Assembly (NCBI GenBank): GCA_007922305.1
Contig: ML677348.1
Span: 19,965,327 to 20,029,326 of the forward strand
Reading direction: 5' to 3'
From: Dermatemys mawii
Taxonomy: Eukaryota > Chordata > Testudines > Dermatemydidae
DNA: 64,000 nucleotides
The position numbers and the translations under genes are program-made. How positions within the stretch are numbered: the stretch's first letter is position 1; the number at the start of each line of letters is the position of its first letter. Shown here in pieces: positions 23,559 to 33,249 of the stretch. Under the pieces are notes generated by a model. The model had not been told where the DNA came from, searched no databases, and saw only the letters and a list, made by a program, of their open reading frames with translations.

Positions 23559-23981
23559 CTGCAAATGACAGAACCATAGACCCTGTGGTATATGATGTTT
23601 CCTCCACAGACAGCATTTGGTCCATTATTGTTTCATCCAAAAACTCCTGTATGTAGTACATTTCTCCTGAGCAAGACTTCTGCTTTAGACACATAATATC
23701 ACAATATACTTTAAACTAGATAGCCGAGAATCTGCAAATGCCATTGACTGCAGTTGGATTTATGGGTGCACAGCACTTCTGAAAATCAGACATTTTATAT
23801 TTAAGTACCTAAATATGGATTTGGAAGCCAACTTTGGGGGAAGGGTGCCTCCTTCAAAAATTTGGACCCCTGAGCCCATATATATTCACTGTATTAGTTT
23901 GTAATGATAATAATTACATTGACTATCATTTACTTAAGATCTCATTATACAGAAAGCCTTTAGATGTTTAATCTAAAACTA
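23559..23981. other. Unassigned DNA
   Basis: Would be intron if the exon at 23177-23558 is real. Nothing recognised. Confidence 0.35.
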
Positions 23982-24090
23982 TGGGCCTGATTCTTCTCTC
24001 ACTTATACCAGTTTGACACCAACATAACTACTTGGATTACAGTGGAGTTACTCGTGATTTACAGCAGCATCAGTGAGCGAGTAATCAGGC
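23982..24090. repeat. Short palindromic amniote repeat
   Basis: GGGCCTGATTCTTCTCTC at the left and AGTAATCAGGC at the right are inverted ends around 'ggagttactcgtgatttacagc'. Other members are at about 62718-62827, 61775-61880 and 35103-35185. It looks like an old non-autonomous TIR element; class unknown. Confidence 0.6.
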
Positions 24091-24559
24091 TTCATTTGTG
24101 CTAGGAGAATCACAACTTCTGTTTGAGGAGTCCCCTCAGGATTGGTTATGTTCTCACTATATAGTCTGGAGGTGATCATCTTTTTAATTTTCTTTTTGAA
24201 CTCTTTGGCCATAAATGAACAATTAATGACTTTGGTGTACCACAGTCTCAGGATGTTTTTTACTCTTATAACACACTTTTACTCATCCTGGTATCAATCC
24301 TGCGTTCTGTATTACGGATGAATACAAGTGGAGGACCAGCCACTGAAACAAAGCACTCCCACAGTCCGAGAAAGTGGAACCACCTCTGTCCTATTCATTC
24401 AGTGGGAAGTTGCACAGACTCCACAGTAAGTGGGGGGCTTGTGTTATTCTCGCTCCACCCACCCCCTCAGAGGAGTCAGCGCTATATCATGCTGAGGGGG
24501 AGTTTAAGGGCTACAAACCAACTAATTTATTCCAGAAAGTTCACCTCAGATATTACACC
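24091..24559. other. Unassigned DNA
   Basis: Nothing recognised. Confidence 0.35.
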
Positions 24560-24715
24560 TGGATTCAGTGAAGTCCAACCATGACTCAGTTTTCCAGCTA
24601 AACTGATCGAGGCAAAAGGAAGCCAAGTGAATTACTCATGTTCATACAGTCAGTGTGAGTCAGTAGCTTGGCTAGGATTTGTACGGACTTCCAGCACTTT
24701 AGTCTATCCCCTTGA
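24560..24715 (-). repeat. MIR-like SINE fragment, antisense
   Basis: CAGTTTTCCAGCTAA, GCCAAGTGAATTACTCATG, AGTGTGAGTCAGTAGC and AGGATTTGTACGGACTTCCAG follow the order of an antisense MIR (cagttttcc, aagtgacttgcccaaggtc, ggatttgaacccaggtctcc). Heavily diverged. Confidence 0.45.
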
Positions 24716-25120
24716 TAATGTTCCTTCTAACACATTGTGGGCTCTTTCAGAAACAGACAATCGTCACCTCAGCAGATACTGTACATACTGAGTATCTGAG
24801 TAAACAAGCTGCCTTTTTAAAACAAACAAGCCCCCAAAATAAAATAAACTACAGCCCCAACAATCCCAATGCAATTGCAACCAGTAGAGAAATTAAACTT
24901 CTAAAAGATTAACCTCCAAACTGCATGACAGGAACTGCAGGATGAAAGGAAATGGTCATGTTGCAGATGCCGCTGCTGCTGCTGTCTTATTGTGGATACA
25001 GGAAAATTTCCAGATCGGTGTCCTTTTATTTTCCACTTGTAGCCGTCCTGCAAATTTTACAATGTCCCTCATGATGTTTACTGGTGTCATTTGAACACTG
25101 AGTCCAGTGACTCCTCATGC
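24716..25120. other. Unassigned DNA
   Basis: A short (GCT)n run, GCCGCTGCTGCTGCTGTC, is near 24970. Nothing else recognised. Confidence 0.35.
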
Positions 25121-25124
25121 ATTG

Positions 25125-25185
25125 TGACAAATGCTACCTGCTTCCACTAACCTGCCAAGTGACCTTGAGCCAGTCACTTCAGGTC
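25125..25185 (+). repeat. MIR-like SINE fragment
   Basis: AACCTGCCAAGTGACCTTGAGCCAGTCACTTC matches the conserved MIR core 'tgtgaccttgggcaagtcactt'. It is followed directly by the palindromic repeat at 25190. Confidence 0.5.
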
Positions 25186-25189
25186 AGAT

Positions 25190-25345
25190 TTTTAAAGGTA
25201 CTTTTGTATCTGAAGATGTAGATACCTAGTGGGATTTCAGAAGCACCTAGCTGCCTAAGGGAGTTAGGCACGTAAGCACTTTTGAAAATCCCACTGGGCA
25301 CCTACCTACATCTTCAGACCCTAAATACCTTTAAAAATGTGACCC
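25190..25345. repeat. Palindromic MITE-like repeat
   Basis: The left arm (agatttttaaaggta ... tctgaagatgtag ... gtgggattt) is complementary to the right arm (aaatccca ... catcttcaga ... tacctttaaaaatgtg), giving a long imperfect hairpin centred near 25262 (cctaagggagttagg). Class unknown; this form is common in amniotes. Confidence 0.7.
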
Positions 25346-27544
25346 CTTGCCTCTCTGTACTTCTTTTTCATCTCTTTTGTCAGTGTTGTTTATTTAGAAA
25401 GTAAACCCTTTTGGTCAGAAAGTGTCTGTCACTACATGTCTGTACAGTGCCTACCACAATCAGGCCATGATCTCATTTGGAGATCCTTGGCACTACCATA
25501 ATAAAAAAAGCAGTAGTAGATAAAAGAACGTTCTATTTCAAGCAGAATACAAGCCAGATGCATGTGGAATTCAAATTCCTACTGGAGCCACCAATGAGAT
25601 GTTACTAACTTTAATCACATGTTTAATTTTTCTTATAATGCTCAGAAAACTTTATCCAGCATTAAGGTTATCATTTTAAAGGGAAAATATATTTGCATCC
25701 CTAAAGGATTCCTGTGTTAGAAAAATCAAACAAAAGCAAATCATGCTGTAGTAAGATACTGAGTTTTCCCATTGATAAAGATCATGTTGAGGACTTTGCA
25801 AAGCAAATGATGTCCAGGTTATAAGGTTGAAATGGGAAAGATGACTCTCCACTTCCAAACTATAGCTTCTGGCACCAACAGGAAGAATAACGGGAGTGAG
25901 GACTATATTAGTGGAACATGGAACAAATTGTTGCCTTGGCTAGAAGGAAAAACAGCCTCATCATTTCACCTCACCAAAGAACAAGGAATGAGTAGCCACT
26001 AAGCAGATCTTTACTAATGGAAATCTTGTAACTTCAGTGATAGATACAGTGCAATTTAAGGTGGATGATGTGGACAAATTATATTTTCGGTGACAGCTGC
26101 TTTTAAATAAAATTAAGGCCCATATTTTAGCAGACAGCTTTGAGAGCGATATTCTAGTGAGCTCGTTTTAGTGCAAATTCTGTAGAATAAGTTTACGGAA
26201 GTGATGAGATTCTTTACTAAGTGTTAGGATGCCTTAGTTTTTCCACAAACTTTAGGGTTATGCATCTACTTAAATCTCTTGGAATTTAATTTCATGACTC
26301 TTCTCCCCTCATCTCAAGACTGCTTTCTGGATGAATTGCTCTTTATATTTACACTTTTCTGGACTGCATTAATAGCTGTTTTCTTTAAAGCAGTTTTTAG
26401 TTCTCTAGAAGCAGACATGGATTGTTGTATTTTTGTTCCTTTCACTCTTGGAACTTTTAAAATCTGATTTTACATAAGTAACTTTTGGGATGATTATGGG
26501 GACATCTTTTAGTATGACCCTTTTTTCATTCAAGTGGTAATATTTTGACAGGAATGACTGTCTTACAGTGCTGGGTAGAGATGGTTCCAAGGTAGCCATG
26601 TTTTGTAGAAACTTGTTGGTCATCTTTACCTTTGTTAAAACCAATGTTGGAGTGGGATGGGTCTGGAATCCATTTGACCAGAACTAGCAGACAGTTTAGG
26701 GGAAAAAACGTTTTTGGTAGCATTCTATCTCTACAATGAACAAATGAGGTTTTGCATAATGAAAAACTCCTAAACTGAGGCTAGTTTTTACATCCAGGTT
26801 CTATTTATTCTGATCCTGCAAAATTCTGAAGACTCAGATAAAAGTGTAAGGGTTTGGTCCATCTCTAATAGGAAAGAGAGAGAAACTCTTTTTTAAAGTA
26901 AAAATTGTAATAACAGAGTGGGGAAAAAAAGAATGACTTTTCAATGACTTTCCATGATGATTTCCAAAGTTTCACTTGTGTAAGTATACATCAACATTTA
27001 ACTAGATCAGATTCTCTCATCCCTCACTTACATCATCATCTTTTTGCCCAGATTGCTGCTTCAGTGTCTCATGAATGGCTGGTTCCACTGCTGATTAAAC
27101 AACAAATATAATTTCCTCCTGGACTGTATAATTGCTGTGCAGCAATGGAAAGAACAGAATATGGGATTATGACTCAGTGCTTGGCAAACTGTGGCCAAGA
27201 AAGAGGTACAAAAAGTGATGAATACATTGGAGGTTTCTGCACAGAAATAAAGTTTTTAAGTACACACTTTGCCTGTAAAATTAAAGAGCTTAAGTACTTG
27301 ACTAATATAACTGGGGCAAGAATATAAAGCAGTTTATGTTTCTCTGAGTTGGCAAGTCATGACATCCACACCTGCTATTACCACTAGAGCTAATTTTCTG
27401 GCAGAATTCCTGTGATTGCCCTGATTCTAAAGGCTTTCAAATTCAGCTCTGTTGCTTCCTAAAGCAATTGGTCAGCTGACGATGCTGATATTTATAACCC
27501 TGAATATATTTTCAATTCATTCTTCTCACTTTTATGTACTTTTG
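25346..27544. other. Unassigned AT-rich DNA
   Basis: No gene or classified repeat recognised in about 2.2 kb. Confidence 0.4.
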
Positions 27545-27625
27545 GCCAAATTTTACAATAGGTAAATGCACGTAACTCCAATTGACTTCAATGGGGACTG
27601 AAAGTATGCAGCTGTGGGCACAATT
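27545..27625. repeat. Short palindromic amniote repeat
   Basis: GCCAAATTTTACAATAGG and GTGGGCACAATTTGGC are inverted ends around AATTGACTTCAATGGGGACT; same general class as 23982-24090. Confidence 0.55.
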
Positions 27626-27664
27626 TGGCTGCATGCATTTATTTTTTTTAAACGTCATCTACTG

Positions 27665-27824
27665 CAGGGCTGGCTCTAACTTTTTTGCTTCCCCAAGTGA
27701 AAAAAAAAAGTGGCTGGAACGCAGCGGCTGAAATGTGCCGCCCCAAGATTGGCTGGAATGACGCCCCTTAAAATGTGCTGCCCCAAGCACATGCTTCCTA
27801 GGCTGGTGCCCGGAGCCAGCCCTG
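27665..27824. mobile_element. hAT-type MITE (CAGGGCTGGCTCT family)
   Basis: A 160-bp element with ends CAGGGCTGGCTC and GAGCCAGCCCTG (the last 16 bp read CCCGGAGCCAGCCCTG). Flanking 8-mers ATCTACTG (27657-27664) and ATCTGTTG (27825-27832) match at six of eight, both differences transitions. Relatives are at 32451-32497 (internally deleted) and 43891-43940 (truncated). Confidence 0.87.
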
Positions 27825-28033
27825 ATCTGTTGTAAGAAGACTGCATCTTGACAAGGCCTTCAAAATACCAATTTGCACATGGACAGACTACAGTACTGAC
27901 CCGTTTATGTGCGGATGTCAGGAGTGAAGCCATCATGACTGCGTGTTAACGGACCGCGGGTTAAGAGGGCCATGCTGAAATATCTTAAGATAATTATACA
28001 TGTGTGTACATATAGCTATCTAGGATTATATAC

Positions 28034-28650
28034 TGTGACGGAGTCAGACCAGAAGGATATAGGAGAGTGCTGGAAGGCAGGTATATTAGTCTCAGGATGT
28101 GCAGGTCCCTGTTCCCTGGATAGCCAAACAAAGACTACTCCAGGCCAATCAAGACACCTGGGGTCAATTAAGAACCTTCTAGAAAGGAGTAGAAACAGCT
28201 AGCCTGATTGGGACATCTGAAGCCAATCAGGGACTGGCTGAAACCAGATAAAAACTTCCCAGTTAGTCAGGTGGGCTGTGGGCATCAGGAGCTGTGGAAG
28301 GAAGTTATGCTGTTGGTGAGACGGAGTGGTGGACAACATATCATACAGAAGGAAGGAGGCCCTGAGGTAAGGGTGAAGTGGAGTTTGAAGAAGTGGGGAC
28401 TGCTGTGGGGAAGTAGCCCAGGGAATTGTATTGTGTTTTGTGGATAAAAGGTCAGCCATCTTAGCTGATACTATTAGGGTCCCTGGGCTGGAGTCCGGAG
28501 TAGAGGGAGGTCCCGGGCTCCCTCCTTTTCTGCCTCCTTTAATTAGTTACTGAGAAAGGGAAGTCACTCTGGGCCTAGATGAGTTTCTGAGGCCCCTAAA
28601 TCTGCCAGGAAGTGCAGGACCCACCAGTATAGACTCGGAACTTAGTCACA
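28034..28650 (+). mobile_element. Solo LTR with 4-bp TSD, inside the Tigger-like element
   Basis: Starts TGTGACGGAGTCAGACCAG and ends CTTAGTCACA, giving TGTGAC/GTCACA terminal inverted repeats. It is flanked by ATAC at 28030-28033 and 28651-28654. The 617-bp unit contains TTAGGGTCCCTGGGCTGGAG and GAGAAAGGGAAGTCACTCTGG blocks I recall from turtle Gypsy-type LTRs. No internal retroviral sequence adjoins it, so it is a recombined solo LTR. The short open frames in it have no support. Confidence 0.9.
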
Positions 28651-28907
28651 ATACATATTCACAGCGTCCCAAATATTGCAGACCTATCTGTTAATGGCGC
28701 TTTGCAAGAATATAAATTCAAATGTGTAAACTAATAAAAACATTAAATACGCAGTAAATCACTAAAACCTTGAAAAAGTACCAGTTTAAGCTAAAAATAT
28801 GTAAAATACATGTCATGAAAGAAAGGTTTCCCGTTAGACTCAAATCAGCGAGAATCAAACAATTTCAAAATTTATTAGCACAGACTATATATTACATCTC
28901 TTTAGTG

Positions 28908-29113
28908 CAGGGGTGAAAGTAGTTGTAAGCACTTACCAGTATGGGACCGGGTTGAGGCCGGCTCTGGCCCACGGAAGGGGCGGGGCCTTGGTCGGAAAGG
29001 GTAGGGCTGAGAGGTCAGAGCCGAAGCAGCACATTAATGTGGGGTGAATACGGACCAGTATGCGTTCTTACCGCTACACCATACTGGCCAGTACCGGCCC
29101 ATTTTCATCCCTG
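28908..29113. mobile_element. hAT-type MITE (CAGGGGTGAAA family), nested
   Basis: Ends CAGGGGTGAAA and TTTCATCCCTG are inverted repeats; flanking 8-mers CTTTAGTG (28900-28907) and CTCTAGCA (29114-29121) match at five of eight, the differences being transitions. The interior carries CTTACCAGTATGG and CCATACTGGCCAGTACCGG. It sits inside the Tigger-like element at 27891-29342. Confidence 0.8.
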
Positions 29114-29344
29114 CTCTAGCATGACAATGACTAAACATGCGTGATACATCTTTACCTACAACACATTTCCGCTCCACACTTCCTGTTGATTTCTATGTAA
29201 TGAGTTAGTGAGCAAATTTTTAGCGCTACATAGCAAGTTCCTGTTCTGCGTGTTAACAAGTCTCGCGTGTTAAATAGGTAGCACTGGGAGGCATGGTGCT
29301 ACTGCACGTTAAGCGGATTCGCGTGTAAATGGGTCTGTACTGTA

Positions 29345-30514
29345 ATTCCTAAAGTTACAAACTCTTTTCTTAAATGAGGAGACAGCTTGCTGGAGTAAAT
29401 CTCAACTTTCTGCTGAAATTATCACTGGAGAAATGAAAAATGTCCCAATAGACTTTTGCCAACCTGCATCACACAAAGATGCATCTGAGGAAGTGCCAGG
29501 AGGTTGAAGTTCAAACCAGGCAACACCTTCCCATGACGAGAGTCAGTGGCTGCGTCGCCTAGTAATGAAAGTCAATGGCCATGGATGGGGAACCCAGGCC
29601 CTCCCTGTTTTACTGCGTTCTGACCAAGGTCACTATGAGTAATAGTTCAGCTGTATGGCCAGCAGGTAAGTGTCCCTATGCCTGCTTCCTGGGCCCCTTC
29701 CTACCCTGGCTTCAGTTCCTCCACTGCTACCAATGGTCTGTGTTTGGATTCCCCCTGGAGTCTCCACTGTTTTTGTTGCAGAGGGTTTTCCTGTTAGTCA
29801 TGGTCTATCATGATTCATTCCCAGATGGCTTTCCTCTATCAATCATGGTCTATCATTCCCAGTCCCTGCAGGTAAAGAGTCTGCAGTGGCTTGGCAATGG
29901 GGCCTGGTCCCGGCAGTGTGAAGCCCCGGTGACTTCTCTAAGGGAGCTTGCAGTGCACAACTGCTCCCCTGCTCTGTTCACCCTGTCTGAGCTGAGTTCC
30001 CTTTTGAGCTCAGCCACCACTGTAGGTACAGCTTGGCAGGGCCTTCTGGGGCCAGAGCCGCTAGATAATCCTTAGTTTACCAGTGTGAGGCTTGTGCTCC
30101 CTACCACAGGAAGCAGATGTAGAGCTGGATTTCTTCCCATACAAGCAATAACAAAAGTTTAAGCTTCTGTATCAATTCAAAGAAGATCATTAGGCCAGTG
30201 ATGGAATCCTGGGGCCCCGTCAGCTGAGTAGATGAGGAAGCATATAGGATTTGAGCCAGGAAAAAGTATGTGTTTTGGCAAGCCCAGAGGCAAACAAACC
30301 AAACATAAGGATCCGCTAGGGATCTGTGGGAATCAAGATTCTGGGACTTCTTTATCTAGAAAATTTAAAATTCTAAGATCAAATTACTGCATTTAGAAAA
30401 CAAACCCAAACAAAAAATATATATGTAAAAAATGAAAACCTACTTGTTACCTTCTGGAGTTCTGTAACAGGGGAACTTGCCAGTGGCAAACTACATGGTG
30501 TTCAAATACAGACC
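29345..30514. other. Unassigned DNA, partly repeat-like
   Basis: A 166-codon plus-strand frame at 29575-30075 is open but has no recognisable domain, and its GC-richer sequence resembles LTR-type DNA. Not called as a gene. Confidence 0.35.
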
Positions 30515-30600
30515 GTGGCCTCATCCTTCAAAGACTTTTGCTTGTGCTTAACTTTAGACACATGAGCAGGCCCACTGAAGACAATGGTTAAACGTAAACC
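30515..30600. repeat. Short palindromic amniote repeat
   Basis: ATCCTTCAAAGACTTTTGCTTGTGCTTAAC followed by GCCCACTGAAGACAATGG follows the short repeat class with a central 'ttgaagtcaatgg' motif. Confidence 0.5.
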
Positions 30601-30701
30601 TCTGAAAACAAGGAAAAAGAGACTTAAAGTACATGTCACCCCTGCAGTGCAACCTTAGCTCTGTGAGTGATGCCCCAACATGCCAAAACCACACACCCTA
30701 A

Positions 30702-30838
30702 GGCCATGTCTACACTAGAGACTTTACAGCGGCACAGCTGTACCTGTACAGCTGCGCCTCTGTAAAATCTCCTGTGTAGCCCTCTATGCCAGCAGGAGAG
30801 AGCTCTCCCATCAACATCATTAAACCATCCCCCAGAGC
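30702..30838. mobile_element. Truncated TIR element (GGCCATGTCTACACTAG end)
   Basis: Starts GGCCATGTCTACACTAGAGA, with a near-palindromic ACAGCTGTACCTGTACAGCTG inside, then GAGAGCTCTCCCATCAACAT. It matches the left part of a turtle TIR element; the right end is missing. Confidence 0.65.
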
Positions 30839-30839
30839 T

Positions 30840-31633
30840 GTTCTGAGGAGGGTGCAGGGAATGGGAGAAATCAGCTTCCCCGCTAGTCTCCTTGCTGTTC
30901 GTCTGGCACACCCCCTCCCATCTACCCGACCACTGCTCCCCTCCTCACCATCCGCATACTCATGCTCCCAGGACTGGCACAGCATTGGAGATGTCAAGAT
31001 CCTTCAAGTAAGTGTCCCATAGCGCAGGGTGATGTGATGTGGTGTAATGAAGGTAAATCTTCCTGAGGCACGATGAAATGCAACGCAGCAAACCACTAGC
31101 CAGGCAGTCCAGGCAAAGGGCCTTTATGGGAGGTACAAGCTTGTGAGAGAGAGTGAGCATATGGCCCCTTCCCCTTTTAAGGACCAGCTCCTCATGCCCT
31201 GCGACTAGAGATGACTTAGCCGCATCTGGTTGGTCACACTCCACCTCAGGCAGTGTCCACGCAGTGTCTATGCACTGGGTGTGTGAGCGCTGCCTAATTA
31301 GACTCCCAGACATCTTGTCTACCTGGGAGTTCTTCTGATCTTCCAACTGTTTAAGCAGCCCATTCCTTCCGCAAGTATTCCAGCAGGGAGAGGAGCGGGG
31401 AGAGTCACTTCACAGATATTCAAAGAGGGAGAGGAGACAAACTGTGGAGGAGTGTAACACACCTTTTGAGTAACAAGTTATACATAGCAGACAGATCACT
31501 GCTGCTCCTACGACACAGACTATTACAGATTGATGTATACAGACTCAAACAACAACAGAAATGCATGGAATACACTAAAAAAATCAGTCAAAGTCTTAAT
31601 GTCTCCCATAAATACAACAATGAAGATACTGTG
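30840..31633. other. Unassigned DNA
   Basis: Nothing recognised. Confidence 0.35.
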
Positions 31634-32567
31634 ATGCTGACAGGTTTCAGAGTGGCAGCCATGTTAGTCTGTATCGGAAAAAACAACGAGGAGTCCTTGT
31701 GGCACCTTAGAGGCTAACAACTTTATTTGAGCATAAGCTTTCGTGGGCTAGAACCAACTTCATCAGATACATGGAGTGGAAAATACAAGAGCAGGTATAA
31801 ATACATGAAAAGACGTGAGTTGCCTTACCAAGTGTAAGGGCAGTCTAATGCGACAATTCAATTGGCGGCAGGATACTAAGGGAGGAAAAATAACTTTAGA
31901 AGTGGTAATGAGAGTGGCCCATTTCAGATAGTTGACAAGAAGGTGTGAGTAATAGTAGAGGGAAATTCAGGCCTAATTTGATGGTGTCCAGTTTGCAAAT
32001 TAATTCCAGTTCTGCAGTTTCACATTGGAGTCATGGGAAGGAGGCCCTTGAGGAATTCCACCAAGATTTCAACAATTTCCACCTCACCATCAACCTCAGC
32101 CTGAACCAGTCCACACAAGTGGTCCACTTCCTAGACATTACAGTGCTAATAAGCGATGGTCACACAAACACCATACTATACCGGAAACCTACAGACTGCT
32201 ATACTTACCTACATGCCTCCAGCTTTCATCCAGACCACATCACACAATCCATTGTCTACAGCCAAGCTCTAAAATACAACCGCATTTGCTTCAATCCCTC
32301 AGACAGAGACAAACACATATAGGATCTCTATCAAGCGATCTTAAAACTACAATACCCATCTGGTGAAATGAAGAAATAGATTGACAGAGCCAGAAGGGTA
32401 CCCAGAAGCCACCTACTACAAGACAGGGCCAACAAAGAAAGTAACAGAACCAGGGCCGGCTCTAGGCACCAGCATCCCAACGCTGGAGCCGGCCCTGAAC
32501 GGAACGCTACTAGCTGTCACCTACAGCCCCCAATTAAAACCTCTCCGGTGCATCATCAAGGGTTAAT
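31634..32567 (-). mobile_element. Penelope-like element, 5'-inverted truncated copy
   Basis: 31634-32031 is the antisense of a 3' tail (CAGAGTGGCAGCCATGTTAG, AGTCCTTGTGGCACCTTAGA, GCATAAGCTTTCGTGGGCT). From about 32034 the orientation flips: the plus strand encodes EALEEFHQDFNNFHLTINL, VVHFLDITVLISDG, LYRKPTDCYTYLHASSFHPD and YNRICFN, the conserved region after the reverse-transcriptase core in Penelope-like elements. A frame break follows, then a 47-bp MITE, then LAVTYSPQLKPLRCIIKG. The GIY-YIG endonuclease, which comes later in the protein, is absent. A 3' part in one orientation joined to an inverted 5' part is what twin priming produces. Confidence 0.75.
32451..32497. mobile_element. 47-bp hAT micro-MITE in the Penelope-like coding region
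   Basis: Ends CAGGGCCGGCTCTAG and GGAGCCGGCCCTG are inverted repeats. Flanking 8-mers AACAGAAC (32443-32450) and AACGGAAC (32498-32505) match at seven of eight. It is an internally deleted relative of 27665-27824 and interrupts the Penelope-like frame. Confidence 0.88.
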
Positions 32568-32639
32568 AGCCCTCTCACACTCATGAAGGTGCGACGTGCA
32601 AGGATGCTCACCCCATCAGACTGAATTCTGGAAGAGAAA

Positions 32640-33160
32640 TTAAGATAGCTGACGTGAAAATGCTTCATTTCTTTGCTGTTTGGACTCTCTCAGGGAAGAA
32701 CTACGGAAAAAAAGCAAAGATCCCCAGGGTCAACCTGGCTTAGCCCTAAAAGACATTCAGTGCTGACAGCTTACTACAACTCTGTCACCTTTTGGAAAAA
32801 CAGACTATAACTCATTTGTGTGTATATATTACCTGCTTTAACTTGTTAATAACTTTTTTCCTCCCTAGTTAATAAACCCCTAATTAGTTTACCATAGGTT
32901 TTGCTATTAACATGGTCTTTGGTGTGAGAACTGAGGTACAAATTGACCTGGCATAAGTGACTTGTCTTTTAGGACTGGAAGCAATCTGAATCTTTTGTGA
33001 TCTTTGGTGTATGGCAACCAACTATTAGTAGTCCAGCTTGCCTGGGTGGCATGGTAGACTGGAGTGCTCAAGGGGACTGTATGTGACTCCATGGTAAGAC
33101 TGTTGTAGTGCTTCAGGAGTTCACATTTTTTACTGTATTGGTGAAATCTACTCCAGACAG
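32640..33160 (+). mobile_element. LTR fragment (R-U5-like part)
   Basis: TGTGTATATATTACCTGCTTTAAC, then AGTTAATAAACCCC (poly(A)-signal-like, about 32868), then GTATGTGACTCCATGGTAAGACTG. I recall this order from a turtle LTR family. Borders and target duplication could not be determined. Confidence 0.5.
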
Positions 33161-33249
33161 CATGGCAGTTCCTTCATAGAGGAAAATTCACAAATTTCTA
33201 AGATAGCAGTATATGCAGCCACTATATAGGTATGGGGAGAGAAAAGATG

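Larger units (their letters stand above)
27891..29342. mobile_element. Tigger/pogo-like non-autonomous transposon with nested insertions
   Basis: Ends CAGTACTGACCCGTTTATG and CATTTACACGCG-type complement (right end CGCGTGTAAATGGGTCTGTA then CTG) are inverted repeats of about 25 bp, flanked by TA at 27889-27890 and 29343-29344. TA duplication and CAGT ends fit the Tc1/mariner-Tigger group. Subterminal GTTAAC/GTTAAG motifs recur at both ends. After removing the solo LTR (28034-28650) and the MITE (28908-29113) about 620 bp remain, too short for a transposase, and no transposase frame is seen. Confidence 0.82.

Noticed and set aside
28034..28650. Full-length LTR retrotransposon at this locus
   Set aside because: Single LTR with matching 4-bp duplications directly at both ends and no internal gag-pol; a solo LTR explains it.
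29575..30075. 166-codon plus-strand open frame
   Set aside because: No domain, repeat-like surroundings, no promoter or splice context that could be defended.
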